Shown here: positions 52,246 to 61,449 of the stretch, piece by piece
How positions within the stretch are numbered: position 1 is the first letter of the stretch
Layout: every line of letters begins with the position of its first letter
Source: Variovorax dokdonensis
GTDB lineage: Bacteria; Pseudomonadota; Gammaproteobacteria; Burkholderiales; Burkholderiaceae_C
Direction of reading: 5' to 3'
DNA length: 64,000 nt
Assembly (NCBI RefSeq): GCF_030316895.1
Contig: NZ_JASZYV010000005.1
Location: 124,001 to 188,000 of the forward strand
Translations under genes and position numbers: made by a program
The notes under the pieces: model-generated
The model's input: the letters and a program-made list of their open reading frames with translations, nothing else
The model's database searches: none
Told to the model about the DNA's origin: nothing

Positions 52246-55200
52246 ATGTTTGAAAGAATCATCCGCTTTGCGATAGAGCAGAACAAGCTGGTGCTGCTGG
52301 CGGTGCTCGCCATGGCGGCACTGGGCATCTACAACTATCAGAAGCTCCCCATCGATGCCGTGCCGGACATCACCAATGTCCAGGTTCAGATCAACACGGC
52401 CGCACCCGGCTACTCGCCGCTGGAGACCGAGCAGCGCGTGACCTTCCCTATCGAGACGGCCATGGCGGGCCTGCCAGGGCTGCAAGAGACGCGGTCACTC
52501 TCCCGCTATGGTCTATCGCAAGTCACCGTCATCTTCCGTGACGGCACCGATGTCTATTTCGCCCGACAAATGGTGGGCGAGAGGCTGGCAGCCACCATCG
52601 GGCAGATGCCGACCGGCGTCCATCCCGTCGAGGGGCCGATCTCCACCGGCCTGGGGGAGATCTACCTGTGGACGGTGGAAGCCAAGGAGGGCGCCAAGAA
52701 GGCGGACGGCTCACCCTACACCGCCACCGATCTGCGCGAAATCCAGGACTGGATCATCAAGCCCCAATTGCGCAACGTGCCGGGCGTGACCGAGATCAAC
52801 ACGATCGGCGGCTATGCCAAGCAGTACCAGATCGCGCCGCTGCCCGAGAAACTCGCAGCCTATGGCTTGTCCCTGGCCAATGTGGTCACGGCGCTGGAGC
52901 GCAACAACACCAACGTAGGCGCCGGCTACATCGAGCGGCGTGGCGAGCAATATCTGATCCGTGCACCGGGCCAGGTGCGCAGCGTCGAAGACATCAACAA
53001 CGTCATCGTCTCGAGTGCGGGCAGCACGCCCGTGCGCGTGCGGGACGTGGCCCAGGTGGAACTGGGCCGAGAGCTGCGTACCGGCGCCGCCACCGACAAC
53101 GGCCGGGAGGTCGTGCTGGGCACCGTGTTCATGCTCATCGGTGAGAACAGCCGCACGGTGTCGCAGGCCGTGGCCCGAAAGATGGAGGAGATCAACAAGA
53201 ACCTCCCCGAAGGTGTCCAGGCGGTCACGGTCTATGACCGCACGGTGCTCGTCGACAAGGCCATCGCGACGGTCAAGAAGAACCTGCTCGAAGGGGCCGT
53301 GTTGGTGATCGCGGTGCTGTTCGCATTCCTGGGCAACCTGCGCGCTGCAGTGATCACCGCCATGGTGATTCCGCTGTCCATGCTCTTCACGTTCACCGGC
53401 ATGGTCAACCAGAAGGTCAGCGCGAACCTGATGAGCCTGGGCGCCCTGGACTTCGGGATCATCATCGATGGCGCGGTGGTGATCGTCGAGAACTGCATCC
53501 GGCGCCTTGCTCATGCGCAGGAGCGACATGGGCGGCTCCTGACGCGCAGTGAACGATTCCACGAGGTGTTCGCAGCGTCCAAGGAGGCGCGGCGCGCGCT
53601 CCTGTTCGGCCAGCTGATCATCATGATCGTGTACCTGCCGATCTTTGCGCTCACCGGTGTGGAAGGCAAGATGTTCCATCCCATGGCGCTGACGGTGGTC
53701 ATCGCATTGCTGGGGGCCATGGTGCTTTCGGTCACTTTCATTCCTGCGGCGATCGCCTTGTTCATCGGCAACAAGGTCCAGGAGAAGGAAAACCCGCTGA
53801 TGAAGTGGGCGCGTCGCGGCTACGAGCCTCTGCTGGCGCATGCATTGAATGCCAAGGCCGTGGTCCTGACGGCGGTCGCGGTCGCGCTGGTCCTGTGCGG
53901 CTTGATCGCCACGCGCCTGGGCAGCGAATTCGTGCCGAGCCTGAATGAAGGCGACTTTGCCATCCAGGCACTTCGCATTCCGGGCACCAGCCTGACCCAG
54001 TCGGTGCAGATGCAGCAGCGCCTGGAAACACGGCTCAAAGAGAAGTTCCCCGAGATCGATCGCATCTTTGCCCGCACCGGAACGGCAGAAATTGCTTCCG
54101 ATGCGATGCCGCCCAACATCTCCGACGGCTACGTCATGCTCAAGCCCGAGAAGGACTGGCCGCAGCCCAAGCGCACGCGGCAGGAACTGTTGGCCGCTGT
54201 TCAGGAGGAGGCCAGCCGGGTGCCCGGCAACAGCTTCGAGTTCTCGCAGCCCATCCAGCTTCGTTTCAACGAACTGGTCTCAGGGGTTCGCAGCGATGTG
54301 GCCGTCAAGGTGTTCGGCGACGACATGGACGTCCTGAACAAGACCGCTGCCGAAGTCGAGGCGGTGCTCAAGTCGATTCCGGGCGCGTCGGAGGTCAAGG
54401 TCGAGCAGACAAGTGGCCTGCCCATGCTCACCGTGGCCATCGATCGACAGAAGGTGGCGCGCTACGGACTGAACATTGCCGATGTCCAGGACACCCTCGC
54501 CACCGCCATCGGCGGGCGCGAAGCAGGCACCATGTTCGAAGGGGATCGGCGCTTCGCCATCGTTGTGCGCCTACCTGAAGACGTGCGCGGCGACGTCGAT
54601 GCCATTCGTCGGCTGCCCATTGCTCTGCCGGGTGCTGGCACCGGCAGCAAGATCAACTTCATTCCATTGGCGGAGGTGGCCACACTGGAGTTCGCGCCCG
54701 GGCCGAATCAGGTCAGTCGAGAGAACGGCAAGCGCCGCATCGTCATCAGCGCCAACGTCCGTGGACGCGACCTCGGCGGCTTCGTGACGGAGGCATCCGC
54801 AGCGCTGGACTCGCGCGTGAAGATACCAGCCGGGTACTGGACGACCTGGGGTGGGCAGTTCGAGAACTTGCAGTCGGCCACGCAGCGCTTGCAGATCGTG
54901 GTTCCGGTGGCGCTGCTGCTGGTCTTCACCTTGTTGTTCGCCATGTTCGGCAACCTCAAGGATGGACTGATTGTCTTCACCGGCATCCCCTTTGCATTGA
55001 CCGGCGGCATCCTCGCGCTTTGGCTGCGCGACATCCCGCTGTCGATCACGGCGGCTGTCGGCTTCATCGCGCTGTCGGGCGTGGCGGTACTCAACGGGCT
55101 GGTCATGATCTCGTTCATCCGCAACCTGCGCGAGGAAGGTATGGGCCTCGACGCAGCGATTCGGGAAGGAGCGCTGACGCGCCTGCGGCCGGTGCTGATG

Positions 55201-55422
55201 ACCGCATTGGTAGCGTCGCTGGGCTTCGTTCCGATGGCGATCGCCACCGGGACCGGAGCGGAGGTGCAAAGGCCCCTCGCCACCGTGGTGATCGGCGGCA
55301 TCCTGTCTTCCACCGCGCTCACCTTGCTGGTGCTTCCCGTGCTCTATCGGCTGGCACACGGCCGCACAGAGGACGAAGCCCTGGCCGAGCGCGAGCGCGA
55401 CGCCGACCTCAAGCCCGCCTAG
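52246..55422 (+). CDS. czcA: Heavy-metal efflux RND pump (CzcA type)
   Basis: The protein has 1,058 residues from ATG 52246 (MFERIIRFAIEQNKLVLLAV). It has twelve membrane helices and two large periplasmic loops. The helix-4 motif LGALDFGIIIDGAVVIVENC is that of the HME-RND group that exports Zn, Co, Cd or Ni. The pump uses the proton gradient to expel divalent metal through CzcB and CzcC. Sequence alone does not fix the metal. A perfect inverted repeat follows the stop codon. Confidence 0.93.
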   Translation: MFERIIRFAIEQNKLVLLAVLAMAALGIYNYQKLPIDAVPDITNVQVQINTAAPGYSPLETEQRVTFPIETAMAGLPGLQETRSLSRYGLSQVTVIFRDGTDVYFARQMVGERLAATIGQMPTGVHPVEGPISTGLGEIYLWTVEAKEGAKKADGSPYTATDLREIQDWIIKPQLRNVPGVTEINTIGGYAKQYQIAPLPEKLAAYGLSLANVVTALERNNTNVGAGYIERRGEQYLIRAPGQVRSVEDINNVIVSSAGSTPVRVRDVAQVELGRELRTGAATDNGREVVLGTVFMLIGENSRTVSQAVARKMEEINKNLPEGVQAVTVYDRTVLVDKAIATVKKNLLEGAVLVIAVLFAFLGNLRAAVITAMVIPLSMLFTFTGMVNQKVSANLMSLGALDFGIIIDGAVVIVENCIRRLAHAQERHGRLLTRSERFHEVFAASKEARRALLFGQLIIMIVYLPIFALTGVEGKMFHPMALTVVIALLGAMVLSVTFIPAAIALFIGNKVQEKENPLMKWARRGYEPLLAHALNAKAVVLTAVAVALVLCGLIATRLGSEFVPSLNEGDFAIQALRIPGTSLTQSVQMQQRLETRLKEKFPEIDRIFARTGTAEIASDAMPPNISDGYVMLKPEKDWPQPKRTRQELLAAVQEEASRVPGNSFEFSQPIQLRFNELVSGVRSDVAVKVFGDDMDVLNKTAAEVEAVLKSIPGASEVKVEQTSGLPMLTVAIDRQKVARYGLNIADVQDTLATAIGGREAGTMFEGDRRFAIVVRLPEDVRGDVDAIRRLPIALPGAGTGSKINFIPLAEVATLEFAPGPNQVSRENGKRRIVISANVRGRDLGGFVTEASAALDSRVKIPAGYWTTWGGQFENLQSATQRLQIVVPVALLLVFTLLFAMFGNLKDGLIVFTGIPFALTGGILALWLRDIPLSITAAVGFIALSGVAVLNGLVMISFIRNLREEGMGLDAAIREGALTRLRPVLMTALVASLGFVPMAIATGTGAEVQRPLATVVIGGILSSTALTLLVLPVLYRLAHGRTEDEALAERERDADLKPA

Positions 55423-55429
55423 CCGGTCA

Positions 55430-55452
55430 GATGGCCCGCATGGCGGGCCATC
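55430..55452. terminator. Perfect inverted repeat between convergent czcA and CoA-ligase genes
   Basis: GATGGCCCGC, loop ATG and GCGGGCCATC form a perfect 10-bp stem that overlaps the last bases of the ligase stop codon. It probably acts as a bidirectional stop, but there is no T-tract. Confidence 0.5.
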
Positions 55453-57079
55453 AACGACCCTGCAGTTCCCGCAGTCTGAAGCGCTGCAGCTTGCCCGTCT
55501 CGGTGCGCGGCAGCGCCTCGACGAACATGATCGAGCGCGGGTACTTGTAAGGCGCGATGCTGGCCTTCACGTGTTCCTGCAGCGTCTTGACCATGGCGGC
55601 ATCGCCCACCTGGCCGGGCTTGAGCACGCACCAAGCCTGCACGATCATGCCGCGCAACTCGTCCGGCGCGCCGACGACGCCGCATTCGGCCACGGCCGGA
55701 TGCCGCAGCAAAGCGTCTTCTACCTCCGGGCCGCCGACGTTGTAGCCGGCGGTGATGATCATGTCGTCGTCGCGTGCCTGGTAGAAGAAGTACCCATCTT
55801 CATCTTGCATGAAAGCATCGCCGGGGAAGTTCCATCCGTCCTTGACGTACTTCAGCTGGCGCTCGTCGTCCAGGTAGCGGCAGCCGGTGGGGCCATGCAC
55901 CGCCAGCTTGCCGACCGTGCCGCGCGGCACCTCCTGGCCATCGGCGTCCACCACGCGTGCCGTATAGCCGGGGACCACCTTCCCGATGGCGCCGCGTCGC
56001 ACCTCCGAACCGGCCGACGAGATGAAGATGTGGAACATCTCGGTCGCGCCGATGCCGTCGATCATCTCGATGCCCGTGGCGTCCTTCCACAACTGGCGTG
56101 TCGCATCCGGCAGGCCTTCGCCGGCGCTGACTGTCTTGCGCAACGTCGGCACACCTTCGGCCTTGGCGATCGGCGCCATCTGGCGATAGAAGGTGGGGGC
56201 GGTGAAGCACACCGTGACCCCTTGTTCACGGATGGTGCGCACCATCGATTCCGGCGTGTAGCCCGAGTCGGGCAGCCACACCGATGCGCCCGCCCACATC
56301 GGGAACAGCAGCACTCCGCCCAGGCCGAAGGTGAAGGCCAGGGGCGGCGAGCCGATCACCACATCGCCGGGGCCGAGCTTCAAGACGTGATCGGGCCACG
56401 CCGTGCAGGCGGCCAGCACGTTGCGATGGCTGTGCACCGGCGCCTTGGGCTTGCCGGTGGTGCCGGAGGTGAAGGCCATCAGCGCAATGTCATCGGCCTT
56501 CGATGCATAGGCGGGCACGAACTGGCCGCTCTTGCCGGCGGCGCGTGCCTCCATCGAGGCGGCGTCCGTCGGCGCATTGAACGCCACGATCTCACGCACC
56601 GAGGCACCCGCCGGTGTCGCACAGGCCGCCTTCAATTCGTCGAGCAGGCGCGCATCGCACAAGGCGGCGGAGGGTTGTGCCTTCTCCAGGATGTCGCCGA
56701 GCTCGCGCGCGCGCAGCAGCGGCATCGTGGCCAACGCAACCATGCCGGCCTTCACCGCGCCCAGCCAGCCCAAGGCCATCGCGATCGAATTGCCGCCGCG
56801 AAGCAGCACGCGGTTGCCAGGCACGAGGCCGAGGTCGACCGACAACAGTTCGGCGATGCGATTGACCTCTTCGCTCGCCTGTCGGTAAGTCAGGGTGCGG
56901 CCCGGCGCACGCAGCATCGGCCGATCGGCATGGCCAGCGGCAAAGGCTCGGTCGAACAACGCATCGACCAGGTTCAGCGTCTGCTGACCATCGGGAATCA
57001 CGGCGTCGTTGCTGAAGCGCGGCCACTGCGACCTTGGGGGCAGACGGTCCACAACGAAGCTGTCGAAAGATGGATTCAT
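55451..57079 (-). CDS. Aryl-CoA ligase-like AMP-binding protein (2-aminobenzoate/benzoate-CoA ligase type)
   Basis: The protein has 542 residues from ATG 57079 (MNPSFDSFVVDRLPPRSQWP). Adenylation motifs are present: MAFTSGTTGKPKAPVHSHRN near residue 205, DGIGATEMFHIFISS near 335, and near the end PRSIMFVEALPRTETGKLQR with the catalytic Lys. The overall form is that of benzoate- and 2-aminobenzoate-CoA ligases. It activates a carboxylic acid to its CoA thioester with ATP. The gene stands alone and is divergent from cfa; a palindrome in the shared promoter region may be its operator. Substrate is uncertain. Confidence 0.85.
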   Translation of the reverse strand: MNPSFDSFVVDRLPPRSQWPRFSNDAVIPDGQQTLNLVDALFDRAFAAGHADRPMLRAPGRTLTYRQASEEVNRIAELLSVDLGLVPGNRVLLRGGNSIAMALGWLGAVKAGMVALATMPLLRARELGDILEKAQPSAALCDARLLDELKAACATPAGASVREIVAFNAPTDAASMEARAAGKSGQFVPAYASKADDIALMAFTSGTTGKPKAPVHSHRNVLAACTAWPDHVLKLGPGDVVIGSPPLAFTFGLGGVLLFPMWAGASVWLPDSGYTPESMVRTIREQGVTVCFTAPTFYRQMAPIAKAEGVPTLRKTVSAGEGLPDATRQLWKDATGIEMIDGIGATEMFHIFISSAGSEVRRGAIGKVVPGYTARVVDADGQEVPRGTVGKLAVHGPTGCRYLDDERQLKYVKDGWNFPGDAFMQDEDGYFFYQARDDDMIITAGYNVGGPEVEDALLRHPAVAECGVVGAPDELRGMIVQAWCVLKPGQVGDAAMVKTLQEHVKASIAPYKYPRSIMFVEALPRTETGKLQRFRLRELQGR

Positions 57080-57145
57080 GCAATCTCCGCAAGCACCGCC
57101 AATGAACCGGACGCTCGAATGGCGAGCCGAACAATGCGGTTGACT

Positions 57146-57160
57146 GATAAATAGTTTATC
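57146..57160. promoter_or_regulatory. GATAAA-TAG-TTTATC inverted repeat in the ligase-cfa divergent promoter
   Basis: Six-base arms separated by three bases form a MarR-operator-like palindrome 67 bases before the ligase start and 80 before cfa. The AT-rich context suits a promoter. Which regulator binds is unknown. Confidence 0.45.
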
Positions 57161-57239
57161 TCTCAACAACTGTAGGACGCAATGCCGTCGCCAATTAGAT
57201 TTGTTGACGCTTGTGTACGTGCGTGGCAAAAATCGGGCC

Positions 57240-58505
57240 ATGCAGAGCCTGATACCTAAGATTGAGTCCCAGCTCGCAACGCTTCGGGTGCCCATCGCCC
57301 TGGAGCTGCCCGATGGGCGTCGTGTGGCCAGTCCGGATTCGCGCGTCACGCTGGCATTCAAGGACTGGTCTGCGCTGGCCAAGCTGGCCAGCCGGCAGAT
57401 CGGCGCCATCGGCGAGGCTTATGTGGAGGGCAAGGTACAGATCCAGGGCGCCATGCGCGACCTGACCGACGCAGCCGTCGGCCTGCTGCCGGACAACCCG
57501 GCGCAGACCCAGCATGGCTGGTGGACGCACTTCCTGCGCGGGCGCAAGTCGCACCGTCTGCATTCGCTGCACAAGGATGCCGAGCAGATCCAGTTCCACT
57601 ACGACGTCTCCGACGACTTCTACGCACTCTGGCTCGATCCGCGCCGCGTCTATTCGTGCGCCTATTTCAAGGACGCCGCGATGACGGTCGCGCAGGCTCA
57701 GGAAGCCAAGCTCGACCACATCTGCCGAAAGCTTGACCTGCGCGAGGGCGAGCGCCACCTCGACATCGGCTCGGGCTGGGGCGGATTGCTGCTCTGGGCC
57801 GCCGAGAACTACGGCGTGCGCGGCACCGGCATCACGCTGTCGAAGAACCAGTACGCGTACGTCAACAGGTTGATCGAAGAGCGTGGGCTTGCCGGCCGCG
57901 TCAAGGTCGAACTGCTGGACTACCGCCAGCTCAAGCCCGACCAACCTTTCGACAAGATTTCATCGGTGGGCATGTTCGAGCATGTGGGCAGCGCCAACAT
58001 GCGCGCGTATTTCGACACCATCATGCGGCTGCTGCGTCCGGGCGGCCTGCTGCTCAACCACGGCATCACCTCAGGCCAGGTGGACTACCAGCAACTGGGC
58101 GCGGGCATGGGGGACTTCATCGAGAAGTACATCTTCCCGGGCGGCGAACTGCTGCACGTCTCGCGCATCCTGCGTGAAACCGCCGAGGCCGGACTGGAGA
58201 TGGTCGATACCGAGAACCTGCGCCCGCACTATGCGCGCACCTTGTGGTCATGGTCCGATGCGCTCGAGACGCAACTCGACGCCGCACGCCAGGTGCTCGA
58301 GCGCGGAACCGGCAATGCCGATCGGGCCGAACGCGTGATGCGGGCCTACCGGCTATATCTCGCTGGCTCGGCCATGGCCTTCGAACAAGGGTGGATCTCG
58401 CTGCACCAGATGCTGTGCGCCAAACCTGACGGCGACATGGCGACTGGCGCCATTCGTGGCGCACAGTCGGACTATCCTTTCTCACGCGACTACATGTACA
58501 GGTAA
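57240..58505 (+). CDS. cfa: Cyclopropane-fatty-acyl-phospholipid synthase family methyltransferase
   Basis: The protein has 421 residues from ATG 57240 (MQSLIPKIESQLATLRVPIA). The C-terminal two-thirds is a SAM methyltransferase with HYDVSDDFYALWLDPRRVYS near residue 122, LDIGSGWGGLLLWAAENYGV near 178 and SVGMFEHVGSANMRAYFDTI near 245. These match CFA synthases, which add a methylene bridge to unsaturated acyl chains of membrane phospholipids. Length is close to E. coli Cfa. DUF1840 follows by 4 bases. Confidence 0.92.
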   Translation: MQSLIPKIESQLATLRVPIALELPDGRRVASPDSRVTLAFKDWSALAKLASRQIGAIGEAYVEGKVQIQGAMRDLTDAAVGLLPDNPAQTQHGWWTHFLRGRKSHRLHSLHKDAEQIQFHYDVSDDFYALWLDPRRVYSCAYFKDAAMTVAQAQEAKLDHICRKLDLREGERHLDIGSGWGGLLLWAAENYGVRGTGITLSKNQYAYVNRLIEERGLAGRVKVELLDYRQLKPDQPFDKISSVGMFEHVGSANMRAYFDTIMRLLRPGGLLLNHGITSGQVDYQQLGAGMGDFIEKYIFPGGELLHVSRILRETAEAGLEMVDTENLRPHYARTLWSWSDALETQLDAARQVLERGTGNADRAERVMRAYRLYLAGSAMAFEQGWISLHQMLCAKPDGDMATGAIRGAQSDYPFSRDYMYR

Positions 58506-58509
58506 AGCG

Positions 58510-58833
58510 ATGCTCTACAAATTCCAATCCCAAGCCACCGAATCCTTCGTCATGATGGAGAGCAACGCCCGTGCGCTGCTGGACATCATCGGCAAGTCAT
58601 CCAGCAAGGGCATCATCACCGTCGAGCAGATGCCTGCGGCGATCAGTGCGCTGGAAAGCGCCATCGGCTCCGATTCCGATTCCAACCGCCACAACCACGA
58701 CGCCTATGCCGCCGAGGATCACGCCGAGGACGCGGAGCGCCAGCATGTCGGCCTTCACCAGCGCGCTGCGCCCCTGCTGAACATGCTCAAGCGATCGCTG
58801 GCGGCGGGCAAGGACGTCGTCTGGGGCGTTTGA
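58510..58833 (+). CDS. DUF1840 domain-containing protein
   Basis: The protein has 107 residues from ATG 58510 (MLYKFQSQATESFVMMESNA). It is soluble and acidic with a His/Asp-rich centre (SDSDSNRHNHDAYAAEDHAE). The ends (TVEQMPAAISALESAI; RAAPLLNMLKRSLAAGKDVV) match DUF1840, a Burkholderiales family without known function. It begins 4 bases after cfa and is likely co-transcribed with it. Confidence 0.85.
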   Translation: MLYKFQSQATESFVMMESNARALLDIIGKSSSKGIITVEQMPAAISALESAIGSDSDSNRHNHDAYAAEDHAEDAERQHVGLHQRAAPLLNMLKRSLAAGKDVVWGV

Positions 58834-58860
58834 GCCCCAGGTAGAAGGCGCTTCTTCGCC

Positions 58861-59877
58861 TCAATCCACCTTCGCGCCGGAGTCCTTCACGACCTTGGCC
58901 CACTTCTTGTGCTCGCTGTCGATCAGCTGGGCGAACTCGGCGGGCGTGTTGCCGCTCGGGATGGCGCCCTGCGCCTGAAGCTTCTCCTTCATGGCGGGTG
59001 TGTCGAGCGCCTTGGCCACCGCCTGCTGGACCCGGTTGACCACGTCCGCCGGCGTGCCTGCAGGCGCGAGAAGACCGAACCATGAGCTGGCCTCGAAACC
59101 CTTGAGCGCCGGCCCACCCGCTTCTTCGACCGTGGGCACGTCGGGCAGGGCGGACGAGCGCTTCGAACTGGTCACCGCCAGCGCCACCAGCTTGCCGCCC
59201 TTGATCTGCGCCATCGACGAGGGCAGGTTGTCGAACATCACATCCGCATTGCCGCCGACCATGTCCAGCAGGGCCGGCCCGGAGCCCTTGTACGGGATGT
59301 GGGTCATCGACACGCCCGTCATCGACTTGAACAACTCGCCCGCCAGGTGGATCGAGGTGCCGCTGCCGCTGGAGGCCATGTTGAACTGGCCCGGGTGCGC
59401 CTTGGCGTACTTGATGAAGTCCTGCACGTTGCGGATGTTCAGGTCTTTCGCCTTCTGTGCGTTCATCTCCATCACGTTGGGCACGGCGGCCACCAGCGTG
59501 ACGGGCGCAAAGTCCTTGATGGGGTCGTAGGGCAGCTTGGGGTACAGCGCCCGGTTGATGCCGTGCGTGCCCACCGTGCCCATCAGCAGCGTGTAGCCGT
59601 CGGGTGCCGCATGCGAGACGACCTCGGCGCCCACGTTGCCGCCGGCTCCGGGGCGGTTGTCGACGAAGAACTGCTGGCCGAAGGCCGTAGACAGCTCGGG
59701 CGCGATGGCGCGGGCCAGGATGTCGGTGGTGCCGCCCGGCGCGAACGGCACGACGATGCGCACCGGTTTGCTCGGCCAGGCGTCCTGGGCCGAGGCCACG
59801 CCCGTGGCGGCCAGCCATGCCAGCGCGCAGGCGCCCAGCACGCTGCGGCGGGAGGTGAACTTTGGCGATCGATTCAT
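58861..59877 (-). CDS. Tripartite tricarboxylate transporter substrate-binding protein (Bug family)
   Basis: The protein has 338 residues from ATG 59877, with AAGGAG upstream. The signal peptide contains SRRSVLGACALAWLAATG, twin-arginine-like, cut near ASAQ. Bug hallmarks are VVPFAPGGTTDILARAIA, NRPGAGGNVGAEVVSHAAPD and THIPYKGSGPALLDMVGG. It should bind a carboxylate in the periplasm. It is the last gene of a minus-strand group E1-alpha, E1-beta, MarR, Bug, so its ligand may be the substrate of that pathway. Confidence 0.9.
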   Translation of the reverse strand: MNRSPKFTSRRSVLGACALAWLAATGVASAQDAWPSKPVRIVVPFAPGGTTDILARAIAPELSTAFGQQFFVDNRPGAGGNVGAEVVSHAAPDGYTLLMGTVGTHGINRALYPKLPYDPIKDFAPVTLVAAVPNVMEMNAQKAKDLNIRNVQDFIKYAKAHPGQFNMASSGSGTSIHLAGELFKSMTGVSMTHIPYKGSGPALLDMVGGNADVMFDNLPSSMAQIKGGKLVALAVTSSKRSSALPDVPTVEEAGGPALKGFEASSWFGLLAPAGTPADVVNRVQQAVAKALDTPAMKEKLQAQGAIPSGNTPAEFAQLIDSEHKKWAKVVKDSGAKVD

Positions 59878-59917
59878 GCTTTGTCTCCTTGGGGGCTTGC
59901 GAAAAATGCGGCGGCGC

Positions 59918-60421
59918 TCAAACGTCGTGGCGCGCCATGGCCGCGACCACCTTGTCCAGCGTGGCGGACAGGCGCTCGCGTTCGGCGGGCGTGGTGCCCG
60001 CGAACAGTTGAAGCTCGCGCATGCGCGCCTTCTCGTGAACGATCCCATGCAGGGTCGAGCCCGCTTCGCTCAGGTACAGACGCGTGCAGCGATGGTCCGT
60101 CTCGTCGGCGCAGCGCTCGAGACGTTGCGATTGCTCCAGCCCCGCCAGGGCGCGGCTGACCGTCATCTTGTCCATGCCGCACAGGTCGCAGACCTGGCTG
60201 GCCGTGCTTCCCGGATAGCGCGCGACGACGGCCATCACGCGCCATTCGGGCAAGGACAGCTGGTATTCGCGACCCACCGTCTGCGCGAAGGGGCGCGCCG
60301 CCATGTTGACGACGCGCACCAGGCGAAGCAGAAGCAGTTCGTCCTGCGAACTGGCATTCGCACCGGCCGCGGCGTGGGCTGCGGCACCAGACGAGAAATC
60401 GGTGGAGGGCTCGGTGGTCAT
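59918..60421 (-). CDS. MarR-family transcriptional regulator
   Basis: The protein has 167 residues from ATG 60421 (MTTEPSTDFSSGAAAHAAAG). The winged-helix core reads LSLPEWRVMAVVARYPGSTA, CGMDKMTVSRALAGLEQSQR and the wing CADETDHRCTRLYLSEAG. MarR proteins are repressors released by small aromatic or phenolic ligands. It sits 23 bases after the E1-beta gene and 40 before the Bug gene. It probably controls this group; no clear MarR palindrome was found in the group's own promoter region. Confidence 0.9.
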   Translation of the reverse strand: MTTEPSTDFSSGAAAHAAAGANASSQDELLLLRLVRVVNMAARPFAQTVGREYQLSLPEWRVMAVVARYPGSTASQVCDLCGMDKMTVSRALAGLEQSQRLERCADETDHRCTRLYLSEAGSTLHGIVHEKARMRELQLFAGTTPAERERLSATLDKVVAAMARHDV

Positions 60422-60444
60422 GTCGATGCCTCGATCCAAGGCGT

Positions 60445-61449
60445 TCAGGCGCTCGCCTCGGCGAGATGCAGCGCCGCTTGAACGACGCGGGCGGCATCGA
60501 TGCGCGACTGCGCTTCGAGGATGGGCGAATAGCCCACCGGAATGCGCGGTGCGCCCAGGCGCCCGATGCGGCAGCCGGTTTCTTGCGCGGCCGTTGCGAC
60601 GATCTCGGCGCCGAAGCCTGCCGCCTGCACCGCTTCGTGCACCACCAGCAGCCGGCGCGTGCGAGCGCAGGACTCGAGCACCGTCTCGCGATCCCAGGGC
60701 CACAATGTGCGCAGATCGATCAGGTCGACCGCCACGCCTTGCGCCGCCAGCGCCTCGCAAGCCTGCTGGCAGACGTGGAGCTGCCGGCTCCAGCTCACCA
60801 GCGTCAGCGCATCGCCCTCGCGCACGCGCTGCGCACGCCCGAGCGGCACCACCCGCGATTCGTCCACGGCGGCCTGCTGGCCCCACAGCGTCTTGTGTTC
60901 GATGTAGACCACCGGGTCGTCGCACTGCACGGCCGCGCGCAGCAAGCTGTAGTTGTCCTGCGGCGTGGACGGGCACACCACGACCACGCCCGGCAAATGC
61001 GCGAACCAGGCTTCCAGCGATTGCGAATGCTGCGCCGCCGACGCATCCCAGATGCCGCCAGGCATGCGCGCCACCATCGGCACGCGGCCCTGACCGCCGA
61101 ACATGTAGCGGTTCTTCGCGGCCTGGTTGACCAGCTCGTCCATGCCGCACAGCGCGAAGTCGACCACGCGCATCTCGACCACCGGGCGCATGCCGGCCAG
61201 TGCCATGCCGACGCCGGCTCCCATGATCGCGGCCTCGCTGATGGGCGTGTCGATCACGCGGTTGGCACCGAAGCGCCCCTGCAGCCCGGCGTACTGGCCG
61301 AAGATGCCGCCGCGACCGACGTCTTCGCCGATCACCAGCACGCGCGCATCCGCCTCCATCTCGCGCTGCAGGGCGCGTGCGCCCGCCTGGGCATAGCTGA
61401 GCGTCTCGACGGCTGCGGCCGTCTGTTCCTGCATCGGTGTCAGATCCAT
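60445..61449 (-). CDS. Thiamine-diphosphate dehydrogenase E1, beta subunit
   Basis: The protein has 334 residues from ATG 61449. It has the transketolase-like pyrimidine-binding domain (LVIGEDVGRGGIFGQYAGLQ; DTPISEAAIMGAGVGMALAG; PVVEMRVVDFALCGMDELVN) and a C-terminal domain (LVVHEAVQAAGFGAEIVATA). It pairs with E1-alpha, overlapping it by 10 bases. This E1 resembles the acetoin dehydrogenase, branched-chain and pyruvate dehydrogenase type. No E2 or E3 gene is in the window, so the complex is either completed elsewhere or differs from the usual one. Confidence 0.88.
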   Translation of the reverse strand: MDLTPMQEQTAAAVETLSYAQAGARALQREMEADARVLVIGEDVGRGGIFGQYAGLQGRFGANRVIDTPISEAAIMGAGVGMALAGMRPVVEMRVVDFALCGMDELVNQAAKNRYMFGGQGRVPMVARMPGGIWDASAAQHSQSLEAWFAHLPGVVVVCPSTPQDNYSLLRAAVQCDDPVVYIEHKTLWGQQAAVDESRVVPLGRAQRVREGDALTLVSWSRQLHVCQQACEALAAQGVAVDLIDLRTLWPWDRETVLESCARTRRLLVVHEAVQAAGFGAEIVATAAQETGCRIGRLGAPRIPVGYSPILEAQSRIDAARVVQAALHLAEASA

